From Streptomyces sp. RB17 (lineage in GTDB: Bacteria > Actinomycetota > Actinomycetes > Streptomycetales > Streptomycetaceae), in the NCBI RefSeq assembly GCF_009604455.1, contig NZ_WEGL01000005.1, forward strand, positions 682,001 through 746,000: DNA of 64,000 bases. Reading direction: 5' to 3'. Every line of letters begins with the position of its first letter. Position 1 is the stretch's first letter. Positions 52,218-61,734 of the stretch are shown here, one piece after another. Both the position numbers and the translations under genes were made by a program. Under the pieces are notes generated by a model. That model saw only the letters and a program-made list of their open reading frames with translations. It had not been told where the DNA came from and searched no databases.

Positions 52218-53009
52218 GCTGCGCTCCTACCTCGACGGCCTCCACGACGGCCTGGCCACCACACCCGAGCGAACCGACCGCTACCTCCAGGTCTGCCGCC
52301 GCAGCGCCGACACGCTCGACCACCTCGTCACCGACCTCTTCACCTACGCCCGCATGGAATTCCTCGACCAGAAGCCCACCTTCACCCAGGTCGACATGGC
52401 CGCGCTGCTCCAGGGCACCGTCCTCGCCCACCAGCCCCGGGCCCGCACCCAGGGCATTCAACTCATGATCGAGGCACCCGACGACAGCTGCCTGCCCGCC
52501 GGCGACGAACACCTGCTGACCATGGCCATCGGCAACCTGATCGACAACGCCCTGCGCCACACACTCCGGGCGGACGTATCACCGTGACGTGCCATCACGC
52601 CGGGCAGCAGGTGCTCACCAGCGTTGCCGACACCGGAGCCGGCATCGCCCCCGACGACCTCCCGTACGTGTTCGAGCCGCTCTACCGTGCCGAGTCCTCT
52701 CGCAACCGCGCGACCGGCGGGGCCGGCCGCGGACTCGCGATCGCCCAGCGCGTCGTCCACGCCCACGCCGGCACCATCACTGCCACGAACACCCCGGAAG
52801 GCGCCCGCTTCACCGTCGTCCTTCCCACCGCCCCGCCCGGGCGCCAGGCCGGCGTCGTACAGGAGCCCTGACCGAACGACGCACACCCCCACCTTTGCAG
52901 GCGCCGCGCTCCGGGCCTCACGCCTCACGGCCTCCAAGCACCGCAGCGCTCGCTTCGTAAGCGGGCGTACATCTGGGCGTGTGGGTCGCGGCGAAATGCG
53001 CTCCGACTG

Positions 53010-53270
53010 CACGCCAACCCCGTCGTGGAACAGGTCTTCCTCGCCCGACGCGACCACAGCCAGCTCGTCATGGTCGGCGACTTCGCCCAGGCCATCTACC
53101 AATGGCGCGGAGCCAAAGACGTCATGACCGGCTTCCACGGCACCCGGCCGGCCCTGTCACAGTCCTTCCGCTTCCGGCCCCACCTCGCCTAGGAGGCCAA
53201 CCACTGGCCCCACCTGGCCGACGCTCCCATCAGACTCAGCGGCGCTGCCACCGTGCCCACCGAAATCGGG
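53010..53270 (+). pseudogene. UvrD/Rep-type helicase fragment
   Basis: The frame reads NPVVEQVFLARRDHSQLVMV, then GDFAQAIYQWRGAKDVMTGF (helicase motif II-III, VGDxxQAIYxWRGA) and ALSQSFRFRPHLA, followed by TAG at 53190-53192 and, in frame, EANHWPHLADAPIRLSG. Only about 85 codons of the 3'-5' helicase remain. No gene lies between here and the kinase stop at 53481. Confidence 0.6.
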
Positions 53271-53480
53271 CCCCGTCACCAACCCTGATGCCGTACTGTG
53301 CGGCACCGACGTCGTGGGCGACATCCAGCGAATGCCGGCTCCCGGGCGGTGACAGGGCCGCGTTCATCGGGTGCGCATGGGACACGCCGCGGCCCAGGAT
53401 GCGCGATGCGTAGCACCTACCCGGGTCCGAACACACAGGTCAGCCAGCGGTAGTGGTCGCTCTCCACCAGGCCCAAAAGG

Positions 53481-55766
53481 TCACACGCGCACCGCCCACA
53501 GTGTGCCGCTGCCGTCGAGGAACACGATCGAGTCGCCGCTCGCGGCAGGCTCGCTCATGGCCGTGCTGTCGAACTGGCCTGTCCAGAGCGTGCGGCCGTG
53601 CTCCACTTCGACGATCCGCACGCTGGTCCAGCGTTGGAGCACGCGGGCCTGCCCTGTCCCGGAGAGCATGGCGTATTTGCTGGTGGTCTGCACTCTCGGA
53701 GTAGCGGCGTGCCACCGTTTCGTGCCGTCGTCGGCGGCCAGGCACACCGGTCCCGATCCCGTGGGCAGGACGAACCCGCCCGCCACGCTCGTCGTCCCCT
53801 GTTCCTTCAGGTCAACCTCTTGGTACGTGCTGCCGTAGGTCCAGGTCTGCTCGCCGGTGAGTCCGTTCAGTGCGGTCGGTTTCCGGCGGGACCCCGCGGC
53901 CAGCGGAAGGAACACCGTGGTGCCCGACACCAGCTCGTCGAGCGGCTGGAAGGCCCCGGCGGCGTATGCATCCGGCTTGGTCTTCTGGAACGGGCTCCGC
54001 CACATCACCTCTCCCGTGGCCGCCTTGCGGCAGACGAGATCGACGGGGTCCGTCCTGCCGGCCTCGTAGCAGAGCAGGCCCTCCCCCAGGGGCTGCGCCA
54101 GGTCGCCCTGCGGTTGGAAGCCCGAGCGTGTCCACAGCTTCTCGCCCGTTCTGCCGACCACGGCGATTCCGCCGCTGCACAGGATCAGGTCGTCGGCCAG
54201 GATCCACGTGGCGGCGTACGGGGAGGACACGTCGATCGCCCATCGCTGCTCGCCGGTGCGCGGATCGGTTCCGCTCACGTATCCGTCCTCCCCGCTGATC
54301 AGCAGGCCGCTGGGCCGGTGCACATCCAGCCCCATGGCGCCGTAGGGCACCGACCGCTGCCAGCGGCGCTCGCCGGTGGCGGCGTCGAAGGCGTGCACCA
54401 GTCCGCCTTTGTCGGCGGGGTCCTGGGTCAGGGCCAGCAGCGTGCCGCCGACGACCGTGAAGCGTGCTTCCCGGGCCCAGGCCGCGTCGAGGGAGACCTT
54501 CCACACAGGCTTGCCGGTGGCGAGGTCGAAGGTGTGGAGCGCGGCGGTCTCCCGGTAGTAGTGGCCGGCGGCCACATGACACCGGCCGCCGGCCAGGACG
54601 ACGTCAGGGCCGTCGGAGTTGATCAGGTCGACGTCCGCGATCTTCTGCGACCAGGCGACGGGGTCCCGCTCGGGGTCGCCGGTCAGGTACACCGCCGCCG
54701 CCCCTCCGGCGACCGCGACCGCGGCGACGCCCGCACCCTTCAGGAGCAGGCTGCGTCGGCTCATGCCTGTGCCACCGAATGACCCTGCAGGCGCCTGAAC
54801 CGTAGATGCCGCCGCGAGATCGTCGGAAACGGAGGCAGCCGAAGGCGGTGAGCTCGCCCCGTGCTCCTCGCGGTCGGCGGCGGTGGGGGTGTAGCGAACG
54901 GCGGGTACGGCCTGCCGCACACCACCGAAGCGCCGCAACTCGTCGGCGAGTACGGCGGCCGATTCGTACCGCTCGCGCGGGTCCTTGGCCAGCAGCCGGC
55001 CGACCAGGCGGTCCCACGCAGCGGAGACGCCGGGCACGAGGCTGCTCGGCGCGGGGGGCGGATCGTGAAGGTGCGCCGTGACATACCCGAGGGTGTCCGG
55101 GGCGTCGAACGGCAGGCGCCCGGTGAGCAGTTCGAACAGTACACACCCGAGGGAGTACAGGTCGCTGCGCTGCTCGGGGCGCCCGCGTGCCTGCTCCGGT
55201 GCCATGTACGCGGCCGTGCCCACCATGAACCCGGTGTGGGTCAACCGGTCACCGGTAGCCGAGGCGTCGGCGGCGCGGGCGATCCCGAAGTCGAGCACCT
55301 TCAGACTGCCCGAGGCCGCGACGAACAGATTCGCGGGCTTGATGTCGCGGTGAAGGATGCCGGCGGCATGCGCCTCACCCAGCGCGTCGCACACCTGCGC
55401 CCCCCACCGCGCCACCTCCTCTTCGCCGACAGGTCCGCGCCGGACAACCGCGTCCAGACCCTCGCCCTGGAGCAGCTCCATCACGAGGAACGGCGTCGTG
55501 CCCTGGCCGGTGGCTGCCTCACCGAGGTCGTGGACGGTCACGATATGGGGATGCTGAAGCGCGGCGGTGATCCGCGCCTCCCGCAGAAACCGGGCGCGCG
55601 CCTCGTCGGCCCGACTGCCGCCACCCGCGAGGACCGAGATCACCTTGACTGCGACCGGCCGCCGTAGGCTCGCGTCCTGCGCCTCCCACACCTCTCCCAT
55701 CCCGCCGCGCCCCAGCGGGCGCACCAGGCGGTAGCGGTCAGCGAGTATCAGATCCCGGTCGTCCAC
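53481..55766 (-). CDS. Ser/Thr protein kinase with extracytoplasmic PQQ-type beta-propeller
   Basis: The 761-residue protein has an N-terminal Hanks-type kinase with glycine loop (LGRGGMGEVWEA), ATP-binding Lys (RPVAVKVISV), catalytic loop (ILHRDIKPANLFV), DFG (VLDFGIARA) and APE region (YMAPEQARG). A juxtamembrane linker leads to one membrane helix at about residues 340-365 (LLLKGAGVAAVAVAGGAAAV) and a C-terminal domain of PQQ-like propeller blades with repeated W/DAATGERRW patterns (LATGKPVWKV, DAATGERRWQ, DPRTGEQRWA, NGLTGEQTW). This is a typical actinobacterial membrane receptor kinase; the ligand and targets are unknown. Start ATG at 55766 directly precedes the kinase fold. Confidence 0.96.
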   Translation of the reverse strand: MDDRDLILADRYRLVRPLGRGGMGEVWEAQDASLRRPVAVKVISVLAGGGSRADEARARFLREARITAALQHPHIVTVHDLGEAATGQGTTPFLVMELLQGEGLDAVVRRGPVGEEEVARWGAQVCDALGEAHAAGILHRDIKPANLFVAASGSLKVLDFGIARAADASATGDRLTHTGFMVGTAAYMAPEQARGRPEQRSDLYSLGCVLFELLTGRLPFDAPDTLGYVTAHLHDPPPAPSSLVPGVSAAWDRLVGRLLAKDPRERYESAAVLADELRRFGGVRQAVPAVRYTPTAADREEHGASSPPSAASVSDDLAAASTVQAPAGSFGGTGMSRRSLLLKGAGVAAVAVAGGAAAVYLTGDPERDPVAWSQKIADVDLINSDGPDVVLAGGRCHVAAGHYYRETAALHTFDLATGKPVWKVSLDAAWAREARFTVVGGTLLALTQDPADKGGLVHAFDAATGERRWQRSVPYGAMGLDVHRPSGLLISGEDGYVSGTDPRTGEQRWAIDVSSPYAATWILADDLILCSGGIAVVGRTGEKLWTRSGFQPQGDLAQPLGEGLLCYEAGRTDPVDLVCRKAATGEVMWRSPFQKTKPDAYAAGAFQPLDELVSGTTVFLPLAAGSRRKPTALNGLTGEQTWTYGSTYQEVDLKEQGTTSVAGGFVLPTGSGPVCLAADDGTKRWHAATPRVQTTSKYAMLSGTGQARVLQRWTSVRIVEVEHGRTLWTGQFDSTAMSEPAASGDSIVFLDGSGTLWAVRV

Positions 55767-56262
55767 AGCCCCAAGTCCCCTGGCGGTAAGCGGTTTTCAC
55801 TCGGCAGCGTTGATCGTAGACCGTGCCCGCCCGATGACACACGGCCCGGGCGACAGCAGACATCGCCCGTCCGCTCTCGCGCCGGAGCGCACCGGGCCAC
55901 CGGTCCGGGACTCGACTCCCTGCGGTACGCCAACGGGCCGGCCCTACCCTGCGCCTGCCACGTCTCGGCGACAACGAGGGCCCCATCAGCCCAGCGCGGC
56001 CGACGCAAAACCGGAGCGCCCGACTTTGGTGCCGGGTCCTCCGCCACGTACTGGGCGCCGGGCGCCACCACCAACTCCACGGCCTGCTCCGACCGCACAG
56101 GCATGGCCGTCACGTACGTAGTCTCCGTGGCGCTGAGAGGAGAGCGTTGCCCAACTGTCGACGGCTGGGAACTGCCTGATGCCGACGGACGCCCCTTCAC
56201 GAGGCCCTTTGGGTCTCTTCGTTCTTCGGCGTCGCACTCGTCACAGCCGTGGAGTACGCACG
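55767..56262. other. Intergenic interval without recognised gene
   Basis: The stretch contains the promoter side of the kinase gene and about 0.4 kb with no recognised coding signal on either strand. Confidence 0.4.
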
Positions 56263-56600
56263 GGCAGCCCACCCGGCCGGCACCCAACCTTTCGGAAGTT
56301 CTGGGTCCACGTGCCTGCACAGTACGACCCAGCGGAACCGGCATCCTTGATGGTGTTCCAGGACGGATGGTGGTACCTGGGCCCCGCAGGGGAGGTACGC
56401 GGCGCGATCGTCCTGGACAACCTCATTCACCGCGGTGACATACCCGTCACCATCGGCGCGTTCGTCGATCCTGGCGTCTTCCCTCACGCGGAGAACCCCA
56501 AGAACCGCGACAACGAGTACGACGCCTTCGACGACCAGTACGTCACCTTCCTTCTCACCGAGATCATCCCGCAGGTTGCGGAGCGCAATGTGCAGAGGAA
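56263..56600 (+). pseudogene. Enterochelin-esterase-like (Fes/IroE) fragment
   Basis: The frame reads FWVHVPAQYDPAEPASLMVF, QDGWWYLGPAGEVRGAIVLD, NLIHRGDIPVTIGAFVDPGV, DNEYDAFDDQYVTFLLTEII. This is the N-terminal half of an esterase-D/Fes-type alpha/beta hydrolase. The nucleophile GGSSGG segment, which should follow shortly after EIIPQV, is missing: the sequence changes to unrelated DNA at about 56595. There is also no clear N-terminus. Confidence 0.62.
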
Positions 56601-56609
56601 CGTGGCTGC

Positions 56610-58112
56610 TCAGTATCGGAGCAGCAGCGGCCAGAGTTCGAGCCATGGCCGGTCCGGCCCTGCGCAGAGCACCACAGCCGCGTGCTGCTCCTGGTTCGCG
56701 GTGTCGTGCCCGTTGTCGACGCGCGCCATCGTGCGACAGGCGGTGAAGTGGTGCTCCAACTCGGGGTAGTCCGCCGGGTGGACGAGCAGCACGGGACCCG
56801 TGGCGGTGGCCGGCGGCGGGCCCCAGGCGTGCAGGCCCATGTGGCCGGAGTACGGCGTGGGCAGACCGAGGGCGGGCCCGTACCGTGCGATGGCCCCGGC
56901 CTCGCCGTAGTTCGCGGTCAGCAACACGGCAGTGGCTCGCTGGTCGGCGGGGATCGCCTCCCAGCCGGTGGCGGTGGCGCGTGCGAGTTGAGGCCAGCCG
57001 ACCTCCTCGCCGAGGTCGGGGTCGACGGCCATCGGCACGGACAGCGCCGATGCGGGCAGCACTGGCAGGGCGGCCAGGGCGCTGGTGAGCAGGGCCGCAA
57101 GCAGTCCGCCTGCCAGCTTGATGCGGTGCTCACGGATCCAGTGGGCGTAGGGCTCGCAGCCGGCGGCGCTGATGGCGTACAGCAGCGGAATCGGGTAGTA
57201 CCCCTTGCCGCCGCCGGCCAGCACCAGCAGGCACAGCACCACCCAGGCCACTACAACCGGTCGGGCCCAGCGAAGCTCCGGCCGGCGCAAGAGCCGGCTC
57301 AGCCCCGTCAGCCACAGGGGTGCCAGTATCGGCGAGAACTGGAGCAGCTGCATCGGCAGGGCGAGCAAACGCCCGCCGGTTCCGACATCGGCGCTGATTC
57401 CGTGAGCTACCGTCAGTTCGGGCCAACCATGTGCGGCCTGCCACCACAGGGTGGGGATCGCGAAGGGCAGCGCGGCGAGGACGGCGGTCAGCGGGCCCAG
57501 CAGCGCACGTGGACGCGGTACGAAGAAGCCGCGGGGTCCGGCGGTCAGCACGCCCATTGCCAAGGCCGGCAACAGCCCCAGCACCAGCAGCTTGTTCAGC
57601 AGTGCGATGCCGATCAACGCTCCCAGCGAAGGCCACCAGCGGAATTCACCCGTGCGCAGCACTCGGAGCATCAGCAGAACAATCGCCAGCCAGGCTGTCA
57701 GATCGAAGGTCGCGGTGGAGAGCAGGTGGCCGATTCCGAGCGTATAGCCTGAGCAGGCCGCGGCTCCTGCCGCGAGTTCCTGCCCGCCGCGTCCGGCACC
57801 CAACTCTCGGGATATCAACGCGGTGAGCGTGATCGTGACCGCGGTGAGCAGCGCGGGCAGGATCCGCACGCCGGTCGGGGTGGAACCGAAGAGCTCCGCG
57901 CCGAGCCTGGCCAGCAGCGGCGTGAGCGGTGGCTGGTCCGGATAGCCCCAGGCCGGGTGCTGGCCGGCGAGCAGGAAGTACAGCTCGTCGCGATGGAAGC
58001 CATAGCGCCCCGACAGCGCGATCAGCAGCGCCGCGGCCGCAGCGGCGATCCCCCCGACCGGCCCGGCTGCGAACCGCCGCAGGCACGACTGCGCATCCCC
58101 CCGAACGTGCAT
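56610..58112 (-). CDS. GT39/PMT-2-type membrane glycosyltransferase
   Basis: The 500-residue protein has about ten membrane helices. The N-terminal loop reads SGRYGFHRDELYFLLAGQHP followed by GYPDQPPLTPLLARLG, the acidic Asp-Glu pair and aromatic pattern of the ArnT/PMT_2 family that transfer sugars from polyprenyl phosphate. A long C-terminal soluble part (WPQLARATATGW, AVLLTANYGEAGAIARYGP) matches Streptomyces mannosyl/arabinosyl-type homologues. The acceptor is unknown. Confidence 0.92.
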   Translation of the reverse strand: MHVRGDAQSCLRRFAAGPVGGIAAAAAALLIALSGRYGFHRDELYFLLAGQHPAWGYPDQPPLTPLLARLGAELFGSTPTGVRILPALLTAVTITLTALISRELGAGRGGQELAAGAAACSGYTLGIGHLLSTATFDLTAWLAIVLLMLRVLRTGEFRWWPSLGALIGIALLNKLLVLGLLPALAMGVLTAGPRGFFVPRPRALLGPLTAVLAALPFAIPTLWWQAAHGWPELTVAHGISADVGTGGRLLALPMQLLQFSPILAPLWLTGLSRLLRRPELRWARPVVVAWVVLCLLVLAGGGKGYYPIPLLYAISAAGCEPYAHWIREHRIKLAGGLLAALLTSALAALPVLPASALSVPMAVDPDLGEEVGWPQLARATATGWEAIPADQRATAVLLTANYGEAGAIARYGPALGLPTPYSGHMGLHAWGPPPATATGPVLLVHPADYPELEHHFTACRTMARVDNGHDTANQEQHAAVVLCAGPDRPWLELWPLLLRY

Positions 58113-58484
58113 GTCGGCATTGTGACAGTCCAGACGGGGTCGGAGAAGGTCTCAGAAGACGCTGGGTCGCTCTACCCGTGAACGCCACCGGCAAGAGCGG
58201 CATCCACCCGATGGGTCGCCATGCCTCGCCCGCAGCCCCGCGCCAAGCAGTGCCAGTCCCGAGCTGCCGGAAGACGGTGCCGTCGAACGCGGCAGCCTGG
58301 TCGAGCATTCCGGCGATCACGGGGGCTACTCGCACCGATTGAGCGTTCAAGTGCGGTGCACTCTATAGCCGCAGGCTGCCGACTGGCTCAAGGTGAGGGC
58401 GGTATCTGAATTCGGCCGATTCAGCTCCACGGTGCGATGCGAAATACGTATAGAGAATGCTTGATCGGTGGTATGGTCTGCGTT
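58113..58484. other. Intergenic interval, possible promoter of the HTH/Tap-like operon
   Basis: No gene is recognised. The last 60 bp before the HTH gene are distinctly AT-richer than the surroundings (ACGTATAGAGAATGCTTGAT at 58446-58465), which suggests a promoter. Confidence 0.35.
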
Positions 58485-58793
58485 ATGGGTATGAGTCTGG
58501 AGGAGCGGGTGCGGTCGGCTGTGGCGGCCCTCTTGCATGCCGCCGGCGAGTCACAGACCGATCTCGCATCTGTTCTCGGGGTGAGTCAGACTCAAGTGAG
58601 CCGCCGTCAGTCCGGCTTGGCTGCATGGAGTCTGACTGACTGCGACGCGGTCGCCGGGCACTACGGGATCGATGTCCTCGATCTCCTGGCAGGACCCACC
58701 CGGGCTGCTGAAGCGCTGCCTGCCGAGCGTCGCCGTGTTCCCGGCCGCCGTACCGCGGCCGCTCGCGCTGCGAGCGCCGACGGAGAAGCGTGA
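58485..58793 (+). CDS. Small XRE-like helix-turn-helix protein
   Basis: The 102-residue protein has the HTH ESQTDLASVLGVSQTQVSRR at about residues 22-41 and a helical continuation to LLAGPTRAAEALP, ending in an Arg/Ala-rich tail. ATG 58485 is chosen, but 58473 and 58491 are possible. The TGA overlaps the ATG of the next gene (TGATG), so the two proteins are translationally coupled. The pairing with a Tap-like gene suggests it acts as a partner or a regulator of it. Confidence 0.76.
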   Translation: MGMSLEERVRSAVAALLHAAGESQTDLASVLGVSQTQVSRRQSGLAAWSLTDCDAVAGHYGIDVLDLLAGPTRAAEALPAERRRVPGRRTAAARAASADGEA

Positions 58794-60319
58794 TGACGGA
58801 CTTCGGTGCGATCGACGCGCTGCTGGCGGGGGCCAAGAAGGAGGTTGCGCTGCCTCCGGTGGAGGAGCGGCGCGCCCTGCGCGAGGGGCTGAACGTCTCG
58901 CGTGTCCAGCTCGCCCAGACCTTGGGGGTCAGTCCGTCGACGGTCGGGGGCTGGGAGTCGGGGCGGGACCCGAGCGGCGAAGTGCGGGAGAAGTACGCGT
59001 ACTTCCTCAACGGTGCACGGACCAAACTGGCGGCCGAGGAGCCCCGCAAGAACCCGGCTGTCGAGCCGGAGGGCATGGTGCCGGCGCAAGCCGAGCTGTC
59101 CGTCGGTCAGGACGACGACGTCGAGGAGCTCGCCGTGCCCCGGCCCTGCGCGCTGTGCGGGCAGCCGGCCCGCCAGCAGGTCGCCGGATTCCCCCAGCAC
59201 CTGGACTCCGCCGACTGCGGTGCCGACAAGACCGCGCGGACGGTCGGGCCCGCGGTGCCGGTGAAGCCGGCTTCGCCCAGGGAGCCCCGACAATCGGAAC
59301 CCGCGGGCCGCCGCGGGCAGCCGGAAGCCGGGGTCAGGATCGTGCCCGTGGGCCGTCGGCTGAAAAGTGCCGATGCGCCGGACCTGATCGGCTCCGCTGT
59401 CGCGGCCGCGCTTGCCGAGCATTCCGGCGATGTCGAGGCGGCGACCCAGGCTCTGGTGAAGCGGGCGATCCCGGACGCGATGGCGCTGCTGGAGCACAGC
59501 CGCAAGGGCGGCCGGTACGAAGTCATCGCGCATCCGTGGCTGCCCGACGTCCTGCGCAAGCAGTCCTCCCGCGGCGCGGACCAGATCTGGGAGGCCCGCC
59601 CCAAGTGGGCCAGGCCCGAACTGCCGCCGGGGGAGCACGAGGTCACCGCGCTCGACGTGAACGGGGCCTACCTGAGCGCGCTCAAGACTCACCTGCCCCT
59701 CGGCCAGCTGGAGCACTCCACCGGCAATCACCACGACCGGCGCCGTGCCGGCGTGCATCTGATCACCCCACCGGACTGGGAACACGACGCCTGTCTGCCG
59801 AACCCGATCGGCAGCCGGGACGAGCCGGGACCGTTCTGGGTGACCGAGCCGACCCTGCGCCTGCTGCTGCGGATCTCGGGCCAGAAGTACGGCCTGTGCG
59901 ACCCGCCGGTGATCCACGAATCATGGACATCCGGCGCCACGGAAGGCCTGATGGAGAAGTTCCGCGTCGCCATGAAGGACGCGCGGGACCGTGCGATCGC
60001 CGATGGTGATGAGGTGACGCTGGAGTACGTCAAGGCGATGTACTCGAAGTTCGTCTCGACGCTGGGGGAGTCGAACTACAACCGGGAGCTGTACCGCTCC
60101 GACTGGATGCACCTGATCCGCTCGCAGGCCTTCGCGAACCTGTGGTGGAAGGCCCACCGCGCCTACGACGAGGGCCTGATGGTCGTCCGGGCGATGGGCA
60201 CCGACGAGCTCCACGTCATCGGCGACTGGCGCACGGTGTTTCCCGAGGGCCGCGGCGTGACCGAGGTGAAGGTCAAGGAGGTCTACACCATCAGCACTTC
60301 CAGTGCGACGGACTACTGA
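58793..60319 (+). CDS. Tap-like protein: HTH, zinc finger and family-B polymerase-like palm motifs
   Basis: The 508-residue protein starts like Streptomyces telomere-associated proteins: FGAIDALLAGAKKE, then an XRE HTH (RALREGLNVSRVQLAQTLGV, residues 27-46, with GGWESGR). A putative zinc finger follows (C119, C122, H136, C142). In the C-terminal half, DVNGAYLSALKTHLPLG (D288) closely matches motif A of protein-primed family-B DNA polymerases, KAMYSKFVSTL (414-424) resembles motif B, and GTDELHVIGD (D471) resembles motif C. There is no 3'-5' exonuclease domain. Tap proteins bind linear-chromosome telomeres with the terminal protein Tpg. Polymerase activity is inference, and the first Asp of motif C is Gly. 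Confidence 0.75.
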   Translation: MTDFGAIDALLAGAKKEVALPPVEERRALREGLNVSRVQLAQTLGVSPSTVGGWESGRDPSGEVREKYAYFLNGARTKLAAEEPRKNPAVEPEGMVPAQAELSVGQDDDVEELAVPRPCALCGQPARQQVAGFPQHLDSADCGADKTARTVGPAVPVKPASPREPRQSEPAGRRGQPEAGVRIVPVGRRLKSADAPDLIGSAVAAALAEHSGDVEAATQALVKRAIPDAMALLEHSRKGGRYEVIAHPWLPDVLRKQSSRGADQIWEARPKWARPELPPGEHEVTALDVNGAYLSALKTHLPLGQLEHSTGNHHDRRRAGVHLITPPDWEHDACLPNPIGSRDEPGPFWVTEPTLRLLLRISGQKYGLCDPPVIHESWTSGATEGLMEKFRVAMKDARDRAIADGDEVTLEYVKAMYSKFVSTLGESNYNRELYRSDWMHLIRSQAFANLWWKAHRAYDEGLMVVRAMGTDELHVIGDWRTVFPEGRGVTEVKVKEVYTISTSSATDY

Positions 60320-60469
60320 CTTCGGCCCGTCAGGTTGAACTTCCCTGAAGTCCCTGATGGGCCCGGAGCGGGGGCGGGGGGAAGTAGTGCCAGACAACCG
60401 CAGCAAGCGGTGACCGGTGCTTGCATGCTAGGAAGGGGAGTTCGCCGATGATCTGGGCAGGGGGCGTTC

Positions 60470-61591
60470 GTGAGGATCGGGTCTGTGAAGCGGCCTGAAC
60501 GTGTTGCTGTCATCGGAGTGGGCATCCTCGGAGCCAGCGTGGGCTGGAACCTGTCACGGCACGGCGCCAAGGTCGTCTTCATCGACTCAGGCCAACCAGG
60601 CGAAGGCGTCACCAACTGGTCTTTCTCGTGGGTGAATGCCAGCAACAAGACCGCGCGCAAGTCCTATTTCGACCTGAACGTCGCGGGTATGGCAGCCCAT
60701 CGTGAGCTTGCCAGGACCATTGGGCCAGACTCATGGTGGTATCCCAGTGGCCACTTGCGCTGGGCAGACGATCCCGCAGCGGAGATGAAGCTTCTGGAAA
60801 CAGCCGGTCTGCTGGCAAGCTGGGACTACCGGGTCGAGGTGTGTACGGGGGTCGAGGTGCGCCGCCTTGAACCTGCTCTCACGGTGCCCGGCGAGGTTCC
60901 AGTCGTGTTCTATCCGGACGAAGCCTGGGTGCACGGACGTCATCTCGTCGGCCGCCTGGTCGGCCAGGCCGTTGCATCTGGCGCCGAACTCCGTTGCGGC
61001 ACCGCGGTCTGTGGCATCGGCACCGGTACCGACGGGAGCATCCGGACAGTTGCTCTGTCCGATGGGAGCTGTCTCGACGTCGACATCGTCGTGAACGCAG
61101 CGGGCCCCAACGCCTCTCACGTCGCCGGGCTCATCGCACGGCATTTGCCGATGCGCCGGGAACCCGGCGTCGTCACCCGGATCGACTGCGCTCAGGTCCC
61201 TGTTCGCCGGGCCATGCACGCGCCTCACATCGAGATCCGTCCTGACGGCGACGCTTCAGTGCTCCTCCACAGCCGCGAGATCGACGCACTCATCGACACA
61301 GGCGAAGATCCAGCCCAACTCGCACGGCTGCTCCACGAATCGGCGCGGCACGTCGTTCCCGAACTCGGCAACTCCCGCATCGCACAGACACGGGTAGCCC
61401 ACCGGCCCATCCCAGCCGACGGATTCCCCTCGGTGGGAGCGGTACCGTCGGTGCCGGGCTACTACGAGGCCGTCTCCCATAGCGGCATCACGCTCGGGCC
61501 GGTAATCGGCCGGCTTCTTGCTTCGGAGATCCGCAGCGGGAAGAGTGGCGAGATGCTGGCGGACTTCCGCCCAGAGCGGTTCCCCTCGTGA
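60470..61591 (+). CDS. FAD-dependent oxidoreductase (DAO family)
   Basis: The 373-residue protein has the N-terminal FAD-binding fold RVAVIGVGILGASVGWNLSR and a DAO-family core (GVTNWSFSWVNASN, EAWVHGRHLVGRLVGQAVAS, VDIVVNAAGPNASHVAGL) with the C-terminal RPIPADGFPSVGAV and YEAVSHSGITLGPVIGRLLA, giving a glycine/sarcosine-oxidase or D-amino-acid-dehydrogenase-like enzyme. The start is GTG at 60470 (or 60485). The 150-bp gap upstream holds no gene. It separates the Tap-like gene from the Tpg-like gene together with an IS and a glyoxalase. Confidence 0.87.
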   Translation: MRIGSVKRPERVAVIGVGILGASVGWNLSRHGAKVVFIDSGQPGEGVTNWSFSWVNASNKTARKSYFDLNVAGMAAHRELARTIGPDSWWYPSGHLRWADDPAAEMKLLETAGLLASWDYRVEVCTGVEVRRLEPALTVPGEVPVVFYPDEAWVHGRHLVGRLVGQAVASGAELRCGTAVCGIGTGTDGSIRTVALSDGSCLDVDIVVNAAGPNASHVAGLIARHLPMRREPGVVTRIDCAQVPVRRAMHAPHIEIRPDGDASVLLHSREIDALIDTGEDPAQLARLLHESARHVVPELGNSRIAQTRVAHRPIPADGFPSVGAVPSVPGYYEAVSHSGITLGPVIGRLLASEIRSGKSGEMLADFRPERFPS

Positions 61592-61734
61592 CGGCCCGGG
61601 CAAGCGCCACCAGCATCGCGACCAGGCGGAGCGTCTCCGTGCGCCCGAAACAGGCACGTAATGCCGCGCCACCGCGTCACGCGAGCCGGAAAGACCGGAC
61701 GGTCGTCCACCTCTGCCGCTCCACCCCGCGCACG

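Larger units (their letters stand above)
50166..52871 (+). pseudogene. Sensor histidine kinase, 5'-truncated, TnpB-interrupted and frameshifted
   Basis: The first part (to 50747) has an extracytoplasmic segment, a hydrophobic helix (FTARARVLVLTVSATGILLG), a HAMP-like linker (VVRPLAAMSQAARNL) and the H-box FIGAIAHDLRTPLF. The reading resumes at 52218 with LRSYLDGLHDG, an N-box (LTMAIGNLIDNALRHT) and, after a one-base shift near 52562, the G-box (DTGAGIAPDDLPYVFEPLYR, GGAGRGLAIAQRVVHAH). Removing 50748-52217 joins PLFT to LRSYL in frame. The N-terminus is missing at the IS256 remnant, and no response regulator is adjacent. Confidence 0.77.
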
